Assembly: GCA_032871835.1 (NCBI GenBank)
Contig: CM065297.1
Coordinates: forward strand, 65,335,253 to 65,399,252
From: Dipteronia dyeriana
Taxonomy: Eukaryota > Streptophyta > Magnoliopsida > Sapindales > Sapindaceae
Direction of reading: 5' to 3'
DNA: 64,000 bases
The position numbers and the translations under genes were made by a program. The notes beneath the pieces are model-generated. The model was not told the DNA's origin and did not search any database. It was given only the letters and a program-made list of their open reading frames with translations. Shown in pieces: positions 45,398 through 57,408 of the stretch (position 1 is the first letter of the stretch; the number at the start of each line of letters is the position of its first letter).

Positions 45398-46789
45398 GTC
45401 TAAACTCACAAAACCGGGACTGCACCAAAATCAACTAAGGTATTGATTTTCTCTCAAAGTTTTCTTTTAAAACTTGGTCAATTGCCTTGGGTTTTCTTCT
45501 TCAACATATATATGTGTCTTGTGATAGTTTTGATTTGAGTTTTGAACTCATTTAAAGCTAGATTGAGTTTCAATTAAAATCTCACATGTTGAGTTAGGTT
45601 TTGATTTTGCCTATGTTTTCACATGTTTGGGATTGTATTGTGCTAGCTTTGATTCTAGGACTATTTGATGATCTTTGATTGATTGATTTTGTAAAAAATA
45701 GTTCCTCGCATGTATTAGGCTCTCTTTAGTCGAAATCTCACAATGATACATGTGCTTGTGTTTTTTTTTTTGGAGGTATTCATGTGTTTTGTTGAATCTA
45801 TGAATAGGAATATGCTCTAGAACTTTAGCTTTAATCTAAATGACTATGTCATATGATTTTAGCATGTTTTTGGTTTATGAGATTTAAACTTGATTATGTG
45901 TTAATTGAACATATCTTGTGATTCAATTTTTAGATCTATGCATGTATCTAGGTTGTAATTAATGTTGAAGATATCTTACATGATCTAAATGGATTAAAGA
46001 TGCATGATTGACTAGACTACATTTGTTTTGTGCATTCATGCTCATGTCTAGTATTTTTCGTAGGATGTGTTGATCATAACATTATATGTTGCGTGCTTGC
46101 TTACGTTTTGCAGTCATGATCACCTAGATGCCTTGCGAGAAGAAAGTCTTGACAATAGGTGTGAAACCTATGTTGTTGAGCAAGAAAGTCTTGGCAAGAG
46201 GTGGGAGACCTTGGATTGTCAAGTAAAGAAGTCTTGACTAGAGCGGGAGGACTCGGATAGTTGAGCAAGAAGTCTTGCCTAGGGCCGTAAGGATCCGGAA
46301 AGGGTAAGCGAGGAAGTCTTGACAAGAGGTGTGAGGCCTCGGATTGTTGAGCAAGAGGGCGACATATTCATGAGTAGGATATGAGGGTAGTTTCTAGGTG
46401 AAGGGGTCACTTGAGAGATTGTACTTGTCTTATCTGCTAATTGATTTTGTTTGCTGGTGGTTGCTAACCCGTGGATGTTTTCTCTTCGGAGGTTTACCAC
46501 GTTATATCTGGTGTCAACTTTTATCTGTCCCCATCTCTCTTATATTTGTATTTTTTATTTGAATTTTATGGATAGAACTCTTTATGTAAGTTGACTTCCT
46601 TTCTATAATATAGATTGTGTATGTGTTACAATTACTTGTTTGTATCACACTTTACTTGTTTTATATATTTGATACAAGCAATCTAGAGAGACAAACTTTT
46701 GTTTGTTTCTAAGGGAGTCGAAAAAGTTGTCTAACCTATTCACCCCCCTCTAGGTTAGCCTTGATCATTTAACCGTGTTTGTATTTTCA
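45398..46789 (+). repeat. G2 5' LTR, last ~1.4 kb
   Basis: Aligns with 62877-64000 and beyond ('gggactgcaccaaaatcaac', 'gtcaattgccttgggttttc'). It ends TTTGTATTTTCA next to the primer site; the 3' part 'attcacccccctctaggtta' is characteristic of copia LTR ends. The first about 1.2 kb of the LTR is missing at the junction with T4. No gene; small minus frames at 46101-46500 are repeat-derived. Confidence 0.87.
46120..46370. repeat. Minisatellite in G2 5' LTR
   Basis: Imperfect units of about 42 bp each built on 'gagcaagaaagtcttg' and a flanking 'gcgggaggactcgg'-like part. The 3' LTR equivalent (63610-63925) has about two additional units. Confidence 0.8.
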
Positions 46790-46791
46790 TT

Positions 46792-46806
46792 TGGTATCAA
46801 AGCAGG
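46792..46806 (+). other. G2 primer-binding site (tRNA-iMet type)
   Basis: TGGTATCAAAGCAGG, two bases after the LTR end, one base off the initiator-Met complement. Confidence 0.85.
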
Positions 46807-46872
46807 ACACTAGATTGTACTTAATAAGAGTCCAGGTGATACATTCACGGTTTTTGCAAAGCTTTTGAAGTC

Positions 46873-48788
46873 ATGGGTTTACAAGATGATGTAATGGCGA
46901 AAGAAGCCTCAAATACTAGGCCACCATTACTTCGAGGCACAAACTATGGGTATTGGAAGTTGAGGATGAAAGCCTACATCCGCTTTATTGATGAAAGGGC
47001 TTGGATGATAGTGGAAGAAGGTTATAGTCCTCCTACCAAGGTTCAAGAGGATGGAACCATGATACTCAAGCCAATGAGTGAATAGACAACGAATGAGTTT
47101 GAGGTTGCTAAGTGACATCATCGTGCTATGAACGCCATCTTTGGAGGAGTTGATGGGCATCAATTCTTCTACATTCAAAATCTTGAATCTGTAAAGGAAG
47201 CTTGGGATACTCTCCAAGTTACTAATGAAGGAACCTTAGCGGTGAAGAAATCGAGGCTTCAAATGTTGGCATCACAATTTGAAGGTTTAAGTATGAGTGA
47301 AGAAGAGAAGTTTGAAGACTTCAAATTCCGGCTTCTTAACATTGCTAACCAATATCAAGCACTTGGAGTACCTATCTCAAAAGAGCGTTTAAATTGGAAA
47401 ATCCTTAGGTCTCTTCCTAAGAGATTTAAATCAAAGGTGACGGCTATTGAGGAAAGCAAGGATGTGGATAGCATGAACATTGATAAGTTGCTTGGCTCTC
47501 TCCAAACTTATGAGATGTGCTTGAAGCCAAAGATTAAGAGTAAGGGAACCGATTTCAATGCTATTGATGAGGAGAGTGATAATGAAAATGAAGAGATGGC
47601 TATTTTGGTTATAAAGTTCAAGAAGTTTCAAAAGAAGAATGTTAAGCCTAGAGGCAAGTCTTCTAAGGAAAATGGAGTTAAGAAAACATCATCTCCAAGG
47701 AATGAGAAGAATAGTCAAGCCATAAACAAGAAAGATGTTCAATGCTACAATTATCATGGTTTTAGTCACTTTGCTAGTGAGTGCACCAAGAAGCCGTCTA
47801 AGTAAGACAAGAAAGGCAAAATGTTGGCGGCTACTTGGAGTGATGATAATTCTAGTGATAATAAGAGCTCTAGTAGTGATTCTTCAAGTGATGAAGAGTT
47901 GGTGAGCAACTTTATAGCTCTAGCAGCTTCTCATTCTCCTATAAATGTTGATGGTACAATATCTTTGAACAAGAACTTTGATAAAAATCATCATGGAAGC
48001 TCTAGTTCCAATCCTACTAATCATAAGTTGTTGGCCAAGATAGAGAAGCTTGAAGAAGATAGAGATAATGCTCTAAGAGAGGTAGTTGAAGGATGATTTG
48101 ATCAAGAAACAACTAGATGAGTTTGTGATTGTCACTCGTAGACTTTTTGGTGAGAAAGGTGATATTATGAAGAAGTTTGGAGAACTTGAAAAGATAAACC
48201 TTGAAAAGGATAATGTGATATCTTCTTTGAAGAAGAGAGAACAAGAATTGATGGAAGAGATAGACACGGCTAAGGAGGCCATCAAGGACTTAGTGACTGA
48301 TTCGGTAAGTGTGTCTAGTGTTAGGAATCTTGTTAACTCTCATAATGTTGAAGACGACTTGGTAGTTGAAGAAGATCTCTTGGAAGCACCACTTCCTACT
48401 CACTTGGATGAAGTCGCGATTGATAAGAAACCACATAAGAAGAGAAGATCAAAATCCAAGAAGAAGTTGGCGAACAAGGTATCTTTGCAAACTCCTAGTT
48501 AAGCTAGTTCAACTCCAAAAGGTACAATCTCATCTTTTTTCCCAATTTGCCATTATTGCAACACAATAGGTCACATTAAACCTAGGTGTTATAAATATAT
48601 TGAAAAATGCAAATTAGGAAATGAATCTAGCGATAAGGAGATTAAACTTCAACTTGAACATGCTAAGGATTTGAAAGTTGAAAAACGTGATAATATTGCT
48701 AAGCTTGGAAAGAAGTTCTGGAGTAGAAAGAAAACTAATCTTGTTCAACTTGACAAAGAATATGTTGAAAATGTTAAGGAAGAATGAG
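46873..48788 (+). pseudogene. gag: G2 gag
   Basis: ATG 46873 (MGLQDDVMAKEASNT) leads into PPLLRGTNYGYWKLRMKAYI (DUF4219-like). A TAG at 47083 is followed by an open run 47128-47805 with the UBN2-like centre and the first knuckle, here CYNYHGFSHFASEC, so its second Cys is Tyr. TAA 47803, then an acidic Ser/Asp-rich region. A 2-base loss near 48087 relative to G1 shifts the frame, then a coiled coil (48086-48502), TAA 48500, and a second, intact CX2CX4HX4C knuckle CHYCNTIGHIKPRC at 48548-48589. The frame ends at TGA near 48786. At about 640 codons it is long for a copia gag and has two knuckles. Confidence 0.87.
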
Positions 48789-48905
48789 TTTATGATATTC
48801 TTGTTAATCAAGTCATTGAAGGACTTTACTCTAGATTTAACATTATTGTCAAGGATGATATTGGAAATGTTTGTGTAGGTACACCTAAGAACAAGTGGTT
48901 CAAGG

Positions 48906-49211
48906 GTGAGTGCTCTTATAACTAATATAAGAAGCACATGTGAGGTAGCTTTGAGGCAATCTATCAATTGTGTTGAGAATTCTTGCTTGCTAGCTTTGAA
49001 TACTCCATGTATTGATATGAACTTGGTTATCTCACATCATGTTTGTTATGATGGTCAAAATTTATTGGTTAACTTTAGAGAAGTTCTTTTGATATATGTG
49101 TTAATTGAGTTGAGATATTATTCTTTTTATACTCTTGTTGTGAAACATCGTCAACTTGGTGTCATGAGGATATTCAAGGCAAGAGTGCTCATTAAAAGTG
49201 CGGAAGTATGA
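48906..49211 (+). CDS. Conserved 101-aa frame overlapping gag end (G2 copy)
   Basis: Counterpart of 33172-33477, MSALITNIRSTCEVALRQSI onward, with the same start, stop and length. No domain recognised. Confidence 0.25.
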   Translation: MSALITNIRSTCEVALRQSINCVENSCLLALNTPCIDMNLVISHHVCYDGQNLLVNFREVLLIYVLIELRYYSFYTLVVKHRQLGVMRIFKARVLIKSAEV

Positions 49212-50611
49212 TATTTGAGGAATATAATGTGCAAAAAGGTATCTCTATACTCTAATTCATTTTCTCTTAGGTATTAATCTTTTGACTCAATTTTTGATAT
49301 ACATCTCATAGCATGTCATATTAGAGAATTTTATATAGCATACATATGGTTCTCATTGACATTTGCTATTTTAGGATCTAATAGTTATATTGTTCACAAT
49401 GATCTTAACTTTGATGATTGTTTGTGTATAGTATACTGAGTGTCATTACTTTTAAAAATATGAGCTTCATATTCTTTGAAAGCTACTTGTTAGAGAAGTA
49501 ATGATCTTGAATAAGTTTCTACTTATTGCTCTTAGATCATGTGCTTATGAGCCATAAAATCTTGGTTTTCTAAAATTGCACATTGCTTCTCTTATATGTT
49601 TTGCTAGTAGGTTGAGTTTACTTATATGTAAACTTTGGATACACCTTGAAGTTTTTGTGCTTAAGTACATTTAAAATGATCTATGGTTGGTATCCATTTT
49701 GCTTCGGTAAATACATAAAACTCAACGAGCACCTTCATGGAAAGGACTACACACATTGGTTGAGAAAGCTACCCAATGTTGAAAATAGCTACACCATTGT
49801 GATGAGTAAAAGTCGTCATGAAGTGAATTTTGTTTATGTTAAAAAAATGGAAAAATCAAATAAGTGTTGAAATGGAATAATGGAAAGAAAAAATTCTTTG
49901 ATTCAAAGCCTAAAAAAAAAGGAGGAAGGCTTAAAAAGGAGTATAGTTGAAAATCAAACGAGCTCAGGTTGAAAAACATAAATGGGATGACGATCCACAT
50001 GCACACACACGCTCATATGTTGAAATCTATTCTCTTAAAAGCAAAAATTTCAGATGATAATCGGTTTTACTTTTTATGGAAAAAGCTTAAGATGAATAGT
50101 TGTTGGAAATTGTTTGCATGTTTATTATCAAACTACTTCTTTATATATATTTGAAGCATATCTCTCACACACACACTTTGTTTATGAGTATGATGATATT
50201 TTAGCAATTGTTGAAGAATTATGAGAGAACTTGAAAAATCTTTGTGTATCTCTCTTTGCATATGAAGCTTATTTTGTTGATATTTCTCCAAATTGCTTGA
50301 ATGTGTGATTGTGTGAACATCTTTGTGAACTTTATGCTATCATTGATTTTATTTATAGCATTTATCAAGGGGGAGCATTGTATGCTAGACATTGTTCTCT
50401 TTTATGATATGTTCACATGCTTCATTTTGTTACATGTTGGCATATTTTGACTTAATGATACTTATAAGATATTACTCACTATCTTTGTCATGCATGATGA
50501 TTCATTCTTTAGCCTTATATCTTTGGTTTTATATTTTTGTGACTAATATGCTTGTTTGGTCTTTCACTCACTTTTGTTGTATGTATTTAGCATCTTATAA
50601 CACAAGAACAA
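49212..50611 (+). other. G2 non-coding middle region
   Basis: Collinear with 33478-34873. AAGGGGGAGCAT recurs at about 50368. Short frames (49646-49870, 50392-50625) are not matched by open frames in G1. Confidence 0.7.
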
Positions 50612-51471
50612 ATGGAAAGAACTAAGATTATCGGAAGTGGAAATCAATTAAATCCCATTGTGAAAGCCAAGTCTACCTCAAACGGATCCAAAGCTTCAAT
50701 GACAAAAGATTTAGGGATCTTTGGAACAAAGAAGATAATTCAAGAGAGAGGCATTGACTTTGGTAAGTGTAAAGATTCGTATGTTCTTAAGTGCTTAAAG
50801 GATAGAAATTAGGAATCTTGGGTGAACATGTTAGGAGTTGCAAATGATACTCTTGTTAGAGAGTTTTATCTTGAATATAGGGAAAGTGCCACCTTATTAG
50901 ATGCTTTGATGGAAATTAGGGGTGTTGTGTTTAGAGTTTACCCGGAAAACATTAACAAGTTTCTTGGGCTATCTAATGATATAGATTCTAGTTTTCTAGA
51001 TATGGATGTCATTGAAAATATAAATATCATAGGTAGAACTCTTTGTGACAATGCTTTTTTTGAGTGGAAAGGTAGAGCATATATTAGTCAACATGAGTTA
51101 ACTAAGGCTAGTGCATTTTGGCATCTATTCATTTGCACTAATATTATTGGATCTTCGAATTCAACCGAGTTGAATAACGACAATATCAAAATAGTGTATG
51201 CCTTGGTAACTAATCAACTTATAAACCTTGGAGATCTTCTCATGTATTACATTGATAGTGCAGCTTTCTCTACTAGAGGTGATAAAAACCTTGCATTACC
51301 GGGGTTTATTATGTCATTATGTTTAGCTCGTGGGGTTTAAAGTAGAGAAGATGATGTGTTAGTTCAACCCTTGGAAAAGTATTGTGATAAAAGTGTGTCA
51401 TATATGTCATATAAGAATAAGGGTAAGACTTGTGATACTTTTGGACTATTTAGTAGTTCTCAAGTTGATAG
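50612..51471 (+). pseudogene. G2 second ORF, plant-transposon-protein domain, 5' part
   Basis: Homologue of 34874-35848. Frame 50612-50812 ends in TAG at a Trp codon, then 50822-51340 is open for 172 codons with LVREFYLEYRESATLLDALM, RGVVFRVYPENINKFLGL, WKGRAYISQHELTKASAFWH and IVYALVTNQLINLGDLLMYY. A TAA at 51338 follows, then readable sequence to GLFSSSQVD. C1 interrupts at codon D-S; the rest is 61056-61257. Domain call as for G1: putative plant transposon protein. Function unknown. Confidence 0.75.
51467..51471. other. C1 left target-site duplication
   Basis: GATAG, repeated at 61051-61055. The uninterrupted G1 site reads 'gaagttgatagtcatgtg' at about 35721-35738. Confidence 0.95.
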
Positions 51472-53660
51472 TGTAGGGAAAAAGCCACGCGCAGCGGCAG
51501 CGTGAGAAAATTTATAAAAAAAAAATCAGGGTTCGCGTATAAATAAAAGTTTTCCCTTTTAATAACAAGAACCTTAACCTTAGATTAATTGATGTATATA
51601 AAAAGTATCGTACCTTTTTTTTTGTGACGATTGAACTAGCGTCGAATTGAATCCGCAAAATCTTCCAACCCAATCACGAATGTGAATCACCTAGGAGTGT
51701 GGGCTCCCTTTCTTTTAATTGTATACCTAAGGATGGAAACAAACAAAATCTTCTTCTTTGTTAGTCACACAATCCTCCAAGAGAAAAAACCAAGAACGAC
51801 CGGTCACTTTTGAATTATCAATCAATTTGATTGAAACTCGCGTGAACCTTGATTCGATGTTGTACACAAAACCATTTTGATGCAAAAGTTACTAGTGTAC
51901 TATCGAAAACAAAAATGTTCTCTCTTTTCTCAATGCTTGGCCAAATTATTCACACAATGAGTTGGACGAAGTTTTTTTTTTAATAACAATAAAAAACAAC
52001 TTCTCACACCAAAAATTCATCCTTGGTCGAATTTAATAGGTATTATATATAGGAGACTAAATCCTCTCCTAAGAAGGATTTACTTGGTTGTTAAGAATCC
52101 TATCCTTAGGTGGATTTACTTGGTGGTTAAGAATCCTTTTCCAAAAGGAATTCTTTCCTACACCAAGACTCTTAATCCAACTCAATAGTGTATTTGTAAC
52201 CATATTAAAGACTTTCTAATTTGATTAGATAAATAATTCGTTTCATTTATCTACTTATCAAATATAGTCTTTAATATCAATTATACTACAAACTACCAAC
52301 AATAGTATAATTTTAGGAGATCATCTCCTACTAGGAAAAAGATTTTGACAACAAATTAATTAATTTCTATTTAATTAAATAATAAAATAAAAATAATATA
52401 ATTAATCTATTCTAAATAGTCTTGCCGCCCAACACATATGTATGGGCCACATATAATTTATTTTATTTTATTAAATCCATTGGACCTTAATAAAAAGTCC
52501 ACATGTGAACTAGACCTATTCTTACAAAAAGAAACAAGTTCACATGCCTTAATACAATTCTAAATGGACCGCTAAATTGGTCTGGTAGAATATATCAAGT
52601 GATCCATGCAAGTTCGTGTGGATTGGGGATCTTGGCAGACTATCTAAATTTAAGCTGCAATAGACACAACACAATCACAATCAACGAATGATTCACTTAG
52701 GTCCGATCTGTTTAATTTTAGTTCATTCCATTAAAGAACTAAAATTAAACTCTTAAATAAAGATAGAATAAGTTGATGTTACTCATTCATACCCTAGACA
52801 ACCTTATTGGAGAAAGTGTATCCTCGTGAAGAATACCAGTAATCGCCAAGAGCTCATAGACCGCCTATAGCTCTCCAAGTTACCATATTTACTCATATGA
52901 CCACATTTTGAACTTGGATATTTTGACTTGTCCAGAAGCCATGCTTCAATAGACACTATTGAAAACTTAACGTTAAGATTTAATATCCAATACCTCAAAA
53001 CATCCATATGATGGTATTCTACTCTCATTATATAAATGGAGCCACGATGTCCATATCTAAAAATGAAGTTCTCTATCGATTAATAAATGAATACCACCAA
53101 ACTATCGAGGATAGACTATGCTATATAATCGTACTCATTGATAGCTCAAATGATAACACTTACAACCATAAGTCCATCATTTATCTCAGGATTGAGATAG
53201 ACTCTCCGATTGTCTTCAAATGAAAAACTTTTATCTATTGACAGTTCTAGATAAAGTATTTCATTATGATCCTATTCAATGTACCCAGTGCACTAGATTC
53301 TTTTGCCTAAAGACACCACACTTTGATGATTTTAGACTCATCATAACACATTTGATCCCACTCAAATGCTAGCAAAAGAATCTACAACTTTGAAAAGATA
53401 AAGGCGCCCAACCTTTTATATTAAGTTGTGAATGTTATTCAAGACTAACTAAAGAATTGTGTCTACCTCATACATATCTAGAAGTATGAACAATTCTTTT
53501 TTTTCTCATAGTCTTTTGACCTTATGATTATTTACATTTGAAAATTATAATAATTAAACTATAAATGTTAAAAGATTTGTTAAATTAGAAATCACTTTAT
53601 TAATATGAAAATATTGTTATTTACAATATTACACTCTAGCTATCGAGCATAATCCTAACA
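51472..53660 (-). repeat. C1 3' LTR
   Basis: 2189 bp, TGTAGGGAAAAAGCC to ATAATCCTAACA on plus. Lacks about 27 bp of 'ttttaattaaataattaatt' near 52347 that the other LTR has. Contains the 71-aa plus frame 53008-53223. Confidence 0.95.
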
Positions 53661-53672
53661 ATCTCCCACTTG
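53661..53672 (-). other. C1 polypurine tract
   Basis: Minus strand AAGTGGGAGAT directly before TGTTAGG of the 3' LTR. Confidence 0.8.
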
Positions 53673-53674
53673 CT

Positions 53675-55158
53675 TTATAGCAAATGTGTCATATCTCTCA
53701 TCCCCATATTCTCTAGATGCCCATAAAAACTCTTTTGAGGAAGAGCCTTTGTGAAGGGATCTGCTAGATTTTCTGACGCGATCTTGGTAATCGTCACGTC
53801 ACTCCTATGCACAATTTCCCTTAGAAGGTGATACTTTCTTTCAATATGTTTCCCTCTCTTATGACTTCTTAGTTCTCTTGAATTAGTCATTGCTCCACCA
53901 TTGTCACAATAGATAATGATCTACTTATTTGCATCAGGAACAACTTCCAAGTCAATCAGGAATTGGCGGAGCCAGACATCCTCTTTAGCAGCCTCGCATG
54001 CGGAAACATACTCGGCTTCCATGGTGGATGCGGCAATACAAGATTGCTTGATACTCCTCCATATGACTGCCCCTCCTCCAATAGTAAACACAGATCCTGA
54101 TGTTGATCTCCTGGAGTCTGAATCTGTATACCCAATGAGAATTAAATCCCCTCTAGAGTATACAAGCATATAATCTCTCGTTCTCCTAAGATACTTGAAA
54201 ATATGCTTGACAGCCGTCCAGTGATCAGGACCAGGTTTCGATTGAAACCTGCTAACTATGCCCCCATTAAAAAAAAATCTGGTCTAGTACAGAGTATTGC
54301 ATACATGATACTTCATATTGCCGAAGCATATGGAATCCTACTCATGAATTGCTCTTCATGCTCATTCTTAGGAACTTCTTCCTTAGAAAGTTTGATTCCT
54401 TGTCTGAAAGGTAACATACCTTTCTTGGAATCTTGCATGGGAAAACTAGACAAGATTTTATCCATGTATAAAGCTTGGGATAATGCAATCGTTCTAATCT
54501 TTCTATCCCTTATGACTTGGATACCAAGAATATAACTTGCTTCTCCTAAGTCCTTCATATCAAATTGTTTTGCTAACCATTATTTTATTGATGTCAATAC
54601 ACCTACATCGTTTCCGATGAGTGGTATATCGTCAACGTAAAGAACTAGGAAAACCAACTTGTCACCTTTAATCCTTTTGTATACACAAGGATCATCAAGG
54701 TTTTGAATAAATCCAAAACTTTTTATGGCTTGATCGAACCTTATGTTCTAGGATCTGGATGTTTGCTTCAATCCATATATGGATCTTTGCAACTTGCATA
54801 ACCTTTCCTCTTAGCCCTTTTCAATGAATCCTTCTGGTTGCATCATAAAGATGCTTTCATCAAGACTTCCATTAAGGAAAGCTGTCTTGACATCCATCTA
54901 CAAAATATCTAGGTCTAGAGATGCCGCAATGGATAAGAGTATCCTAATGGTTTTAAGCATGGCCATATGAGAGAAGGTTTCTTCATAATCGATATCTTCC
55001 TTCTGTGTATAACCTTTAGCTATCAATCTAGCTTTAAAGGTTTCCATCTTTCCATCCATTCCACTTTTCCTCTTGTATACCCACTTGCACCCAATGGGGT
55101 TTATCCCTTTAGGCAAGTCTAAAAGAGACCAGACTTTGTTTTTGAACATAGATTCAAT
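53675..55158 (-). pseudogene. pol: C1 reverse transcriptase and RNase H
   Basis: Minus-strand blocks in order: [20 protein letters not shown] and [20 protein letters not shown] (55149-54898); the palm with VKTAFLNG and YGLKQ readable at 54890-54760; LVLYVDDIPLIGND (the YVDD box, about 54640-54605); KDLGEASYILGIQVIRDRKI (54558-54313); RNase H GYTDSDSRRSTSGSVFTIGG, KQSCIAASTMEAEYVSACEA (54169-53921) and HIERKYHLLREIVHRSDVTI (53890-53675). Stops separate these blocks. All catalytic motifs of RT and RNase H are recognisable, but the frame is broken at least five times. Confidence 0.92.
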
Positions 55159-56472
55159 TTAGGATTGCATTGTCTTTTGCCATTGGCGACAATCAACATC
55201 TTCTATTGCTTCCTTGTACGTATAGGGATCATCGTCATCCTGAAGATTCTCTACAGATTCTCCTAGACCGATGTATTTCTCAGGTTGTCTAACAACCCTC
55301 CCACTACGATGAGGTATGGTAGATTGTTGATCTTGTTTTGGTACATAACTTACAGTTGGGCTTGGTTGCGAAACCTCTTGTGGAATTGTATCTCTTAAAA
55401 GCTCATTCAGGACAATTCTACTTTTAGGCACAAAATTATTCATATACTCCTCTTCAATAAATTTAGCATTTGCCGAAACAAATACTTTATGATCTGAAGG
55501 ACTATAAAAATAATATCCTTTTGTTCCTTTTAGATACCCTACAAATATGCATGTTTCTGAACGGGATTCCATCTTTTCTGTCTTTCCTTTTAACACGTGC
55601 GCAGGACATCCAAATATCCTTAAGTGTTGTAAACTAGGCTTTCGCCCGGTCCACAACTCATGCGATGTTTTAGGAACCGACTTAGATGGTACATCGTTTA
55701 GAATGTACATTGCGGTTTGTAAAGCATATCCCTCAAAATAATTAGAGAGTGCTAAAAAACTCAACATAGACCTAACCATGTCCAAAAGAGTTCTATTTCT
55801 CCTATCTGCCACCCCATTTTGTTGAGATGTGCCTGGTGCAGAAAACTGAGAAATTATCCCATTATCAATAAGATATTGTTGAAACTCACCAGATAGATAT
55901 TCTCCACCACGATCAGACCTCAAGATTTGTATATGTTTCTTAAGCTGATTTTCAACTTCAGCTTTAAATGTTTTGAACATGTCAAAAGCATCCGACTTAT
56001 GTCTCATGAGATACACATAGCCAAATCTTGAGTGATCATCCATGAAAGTGATGAAGTACTCATATCCACCTCTAGCTTGAATGCTCGTAGGTCCACACAT
56101 ATCAGTGTGTATCAAACCTAAACATTCAATGGCTCTTATGCCTTTGGTCGTAAACGACCTTTTGGTCATTTTACCTTCCAGACAAGATTCACAAGTTGGT
56201 AGATCATCAACCTTTAAGTCATTTAGAGGTCCGACACATACCAGTCTTTTAATCCTATTAAGGTTAATATGACCTAGGCGCAAATGCCATAGGTAGGTTT
56301 CATCTTTTGATAATTTTACTCTTTTATGATTAGGTTCTGTTGATTCCATGTCTAACAAGTGAGAGATATTTCTGTGCAAATAGAATAAACCGTTTTCCAG
56401 TGTACCTTTGCAAATAATTTTGTTATTCTTACTAATAATAAAACCTTTTATTAAAAGTAACCGAATATCCAA
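55159..56472 (-). pseudogene. pol: C1 integrase (437-codon open frame)
   Basis: The longest open frame in the window. Zinc-binding HHCC: His63, His68, Cys94, Cys97 (WHLRLGHINLNRI ... PTCESCLEGK). Catalytic core: Asp124 in IHTDMCGP, Asp187 in LRSDRGGEY, then 35 residues to position 223, where the conserved Glu of the D,D35E triad is Asp (QQNGVADRRNR). C-terminal part has RIFGCPAHVLKG, a CIFVGY.KGTKGY block and a linker to RT with RQPEKYIGLGE. Upstream of Met1 the frame continues from the protease region after a stop near 56473. The wild-type enzyme joins cDNA to the target. Confidence 0.93.
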
Positions 56473-57408
56473 ATTTATTTAGACAAGAGACCGAAATTAA
56501 ATTCCTCTTGAATTGTGGTACATAATAAACATTTATTAAATCTAAATGCCTATAAAAATCTAAATTTATTCTAATATCTCCCACTACACTAGTAGAGACC
56601 AATGCTCTATTGCCTAAATATAAGTTGAATTCCTTCTTATTCAGTATATTCCTTTAACCCTTTTCACCGTAAAGGAAACACTTCCCTTTGATCTTGGTTA
56701 CTTTCTTGGTCTCCTTCTAAGAAGGTTCAAGCTGTTTTTTCTTCTGTTGTCTCTTGACCTTCTTACGGGTCTTTAACAATAGCAACTTACCAAGCATATG
56801 AATCTCTTGACCCTTGCCTTTCACAAGGATTTTTTTCTGTGCTTTGAACATCTTGCATCAGGCCTTGCAAGGTGTATTCCTTAATATTCAAGGTGTAGTC
56901 CAACTTGAATTGATCAAAGGAATCCGATAGTGAGTTGACAATCATGTCAATTTTGGTCTCACCATCTATTTTAGCACCATTCAGTTTAGCAATGTTGAGA
57001 TGTGCTATGACTTTTATCTTATGATCTTTCACACCCTGTCCAGGTTTCGTCCTAAAATTCATAAAAGCAAACATTGCCTCTCTCTCTTAGTTATCCCAGA
57101 CCTCATAGCAAACATCTCCTCCAGAGACATCATTATATCGGCAACAGTCTCCATTCCTTCATGTTTTTGTTGCAACACGTCGGAGATTAATGTAACGTAC
57201 ATTTAGCCCTCTCATCTGAAGACTTTCACTACTGATACTCATCTCTTTGCTTCTTGAGTCATATTCATTAGTTTGGTGGTTAAGGAATATACAGAATGAA
57301 CTTATACTTTTCAGCTTGCAACAACAACCCAATATTCCTTTTCCTTGTGAAATAATTATCATCAGTTAAAGTATTATCTTTTAGGATATTGATTAGGGAT
57401 GGGGTCAT
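56473..57408 (-). pseudogene. gag: C1 gag and protease remnant
   Basis: Minus ATG at 57406-57408 opens MTPSLINILKDNTLTDDNYF, the standard copia gag start. After frame changes, QQKHEGMETVADIMMSLEEM is readable near 57180-57110, then the 57074-56787 frame with TKPGQGVKDHKIKVIAHLNI and DSFDQFKLDYTLN (UBN2). A lysine-rich stretch leads to KGKCFLYGEKG, half a zinc knuckle with its second Cys as Tyr, and this runs straight into FNLYLGNRALVSTSVVGDIR and VYYVPQFKRNLISVSCL, sequences that normally lie downstream of the protease active site. The rest of the knuckle and the catalytic D-S-G are therefore missing. Confidence 0.85.
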
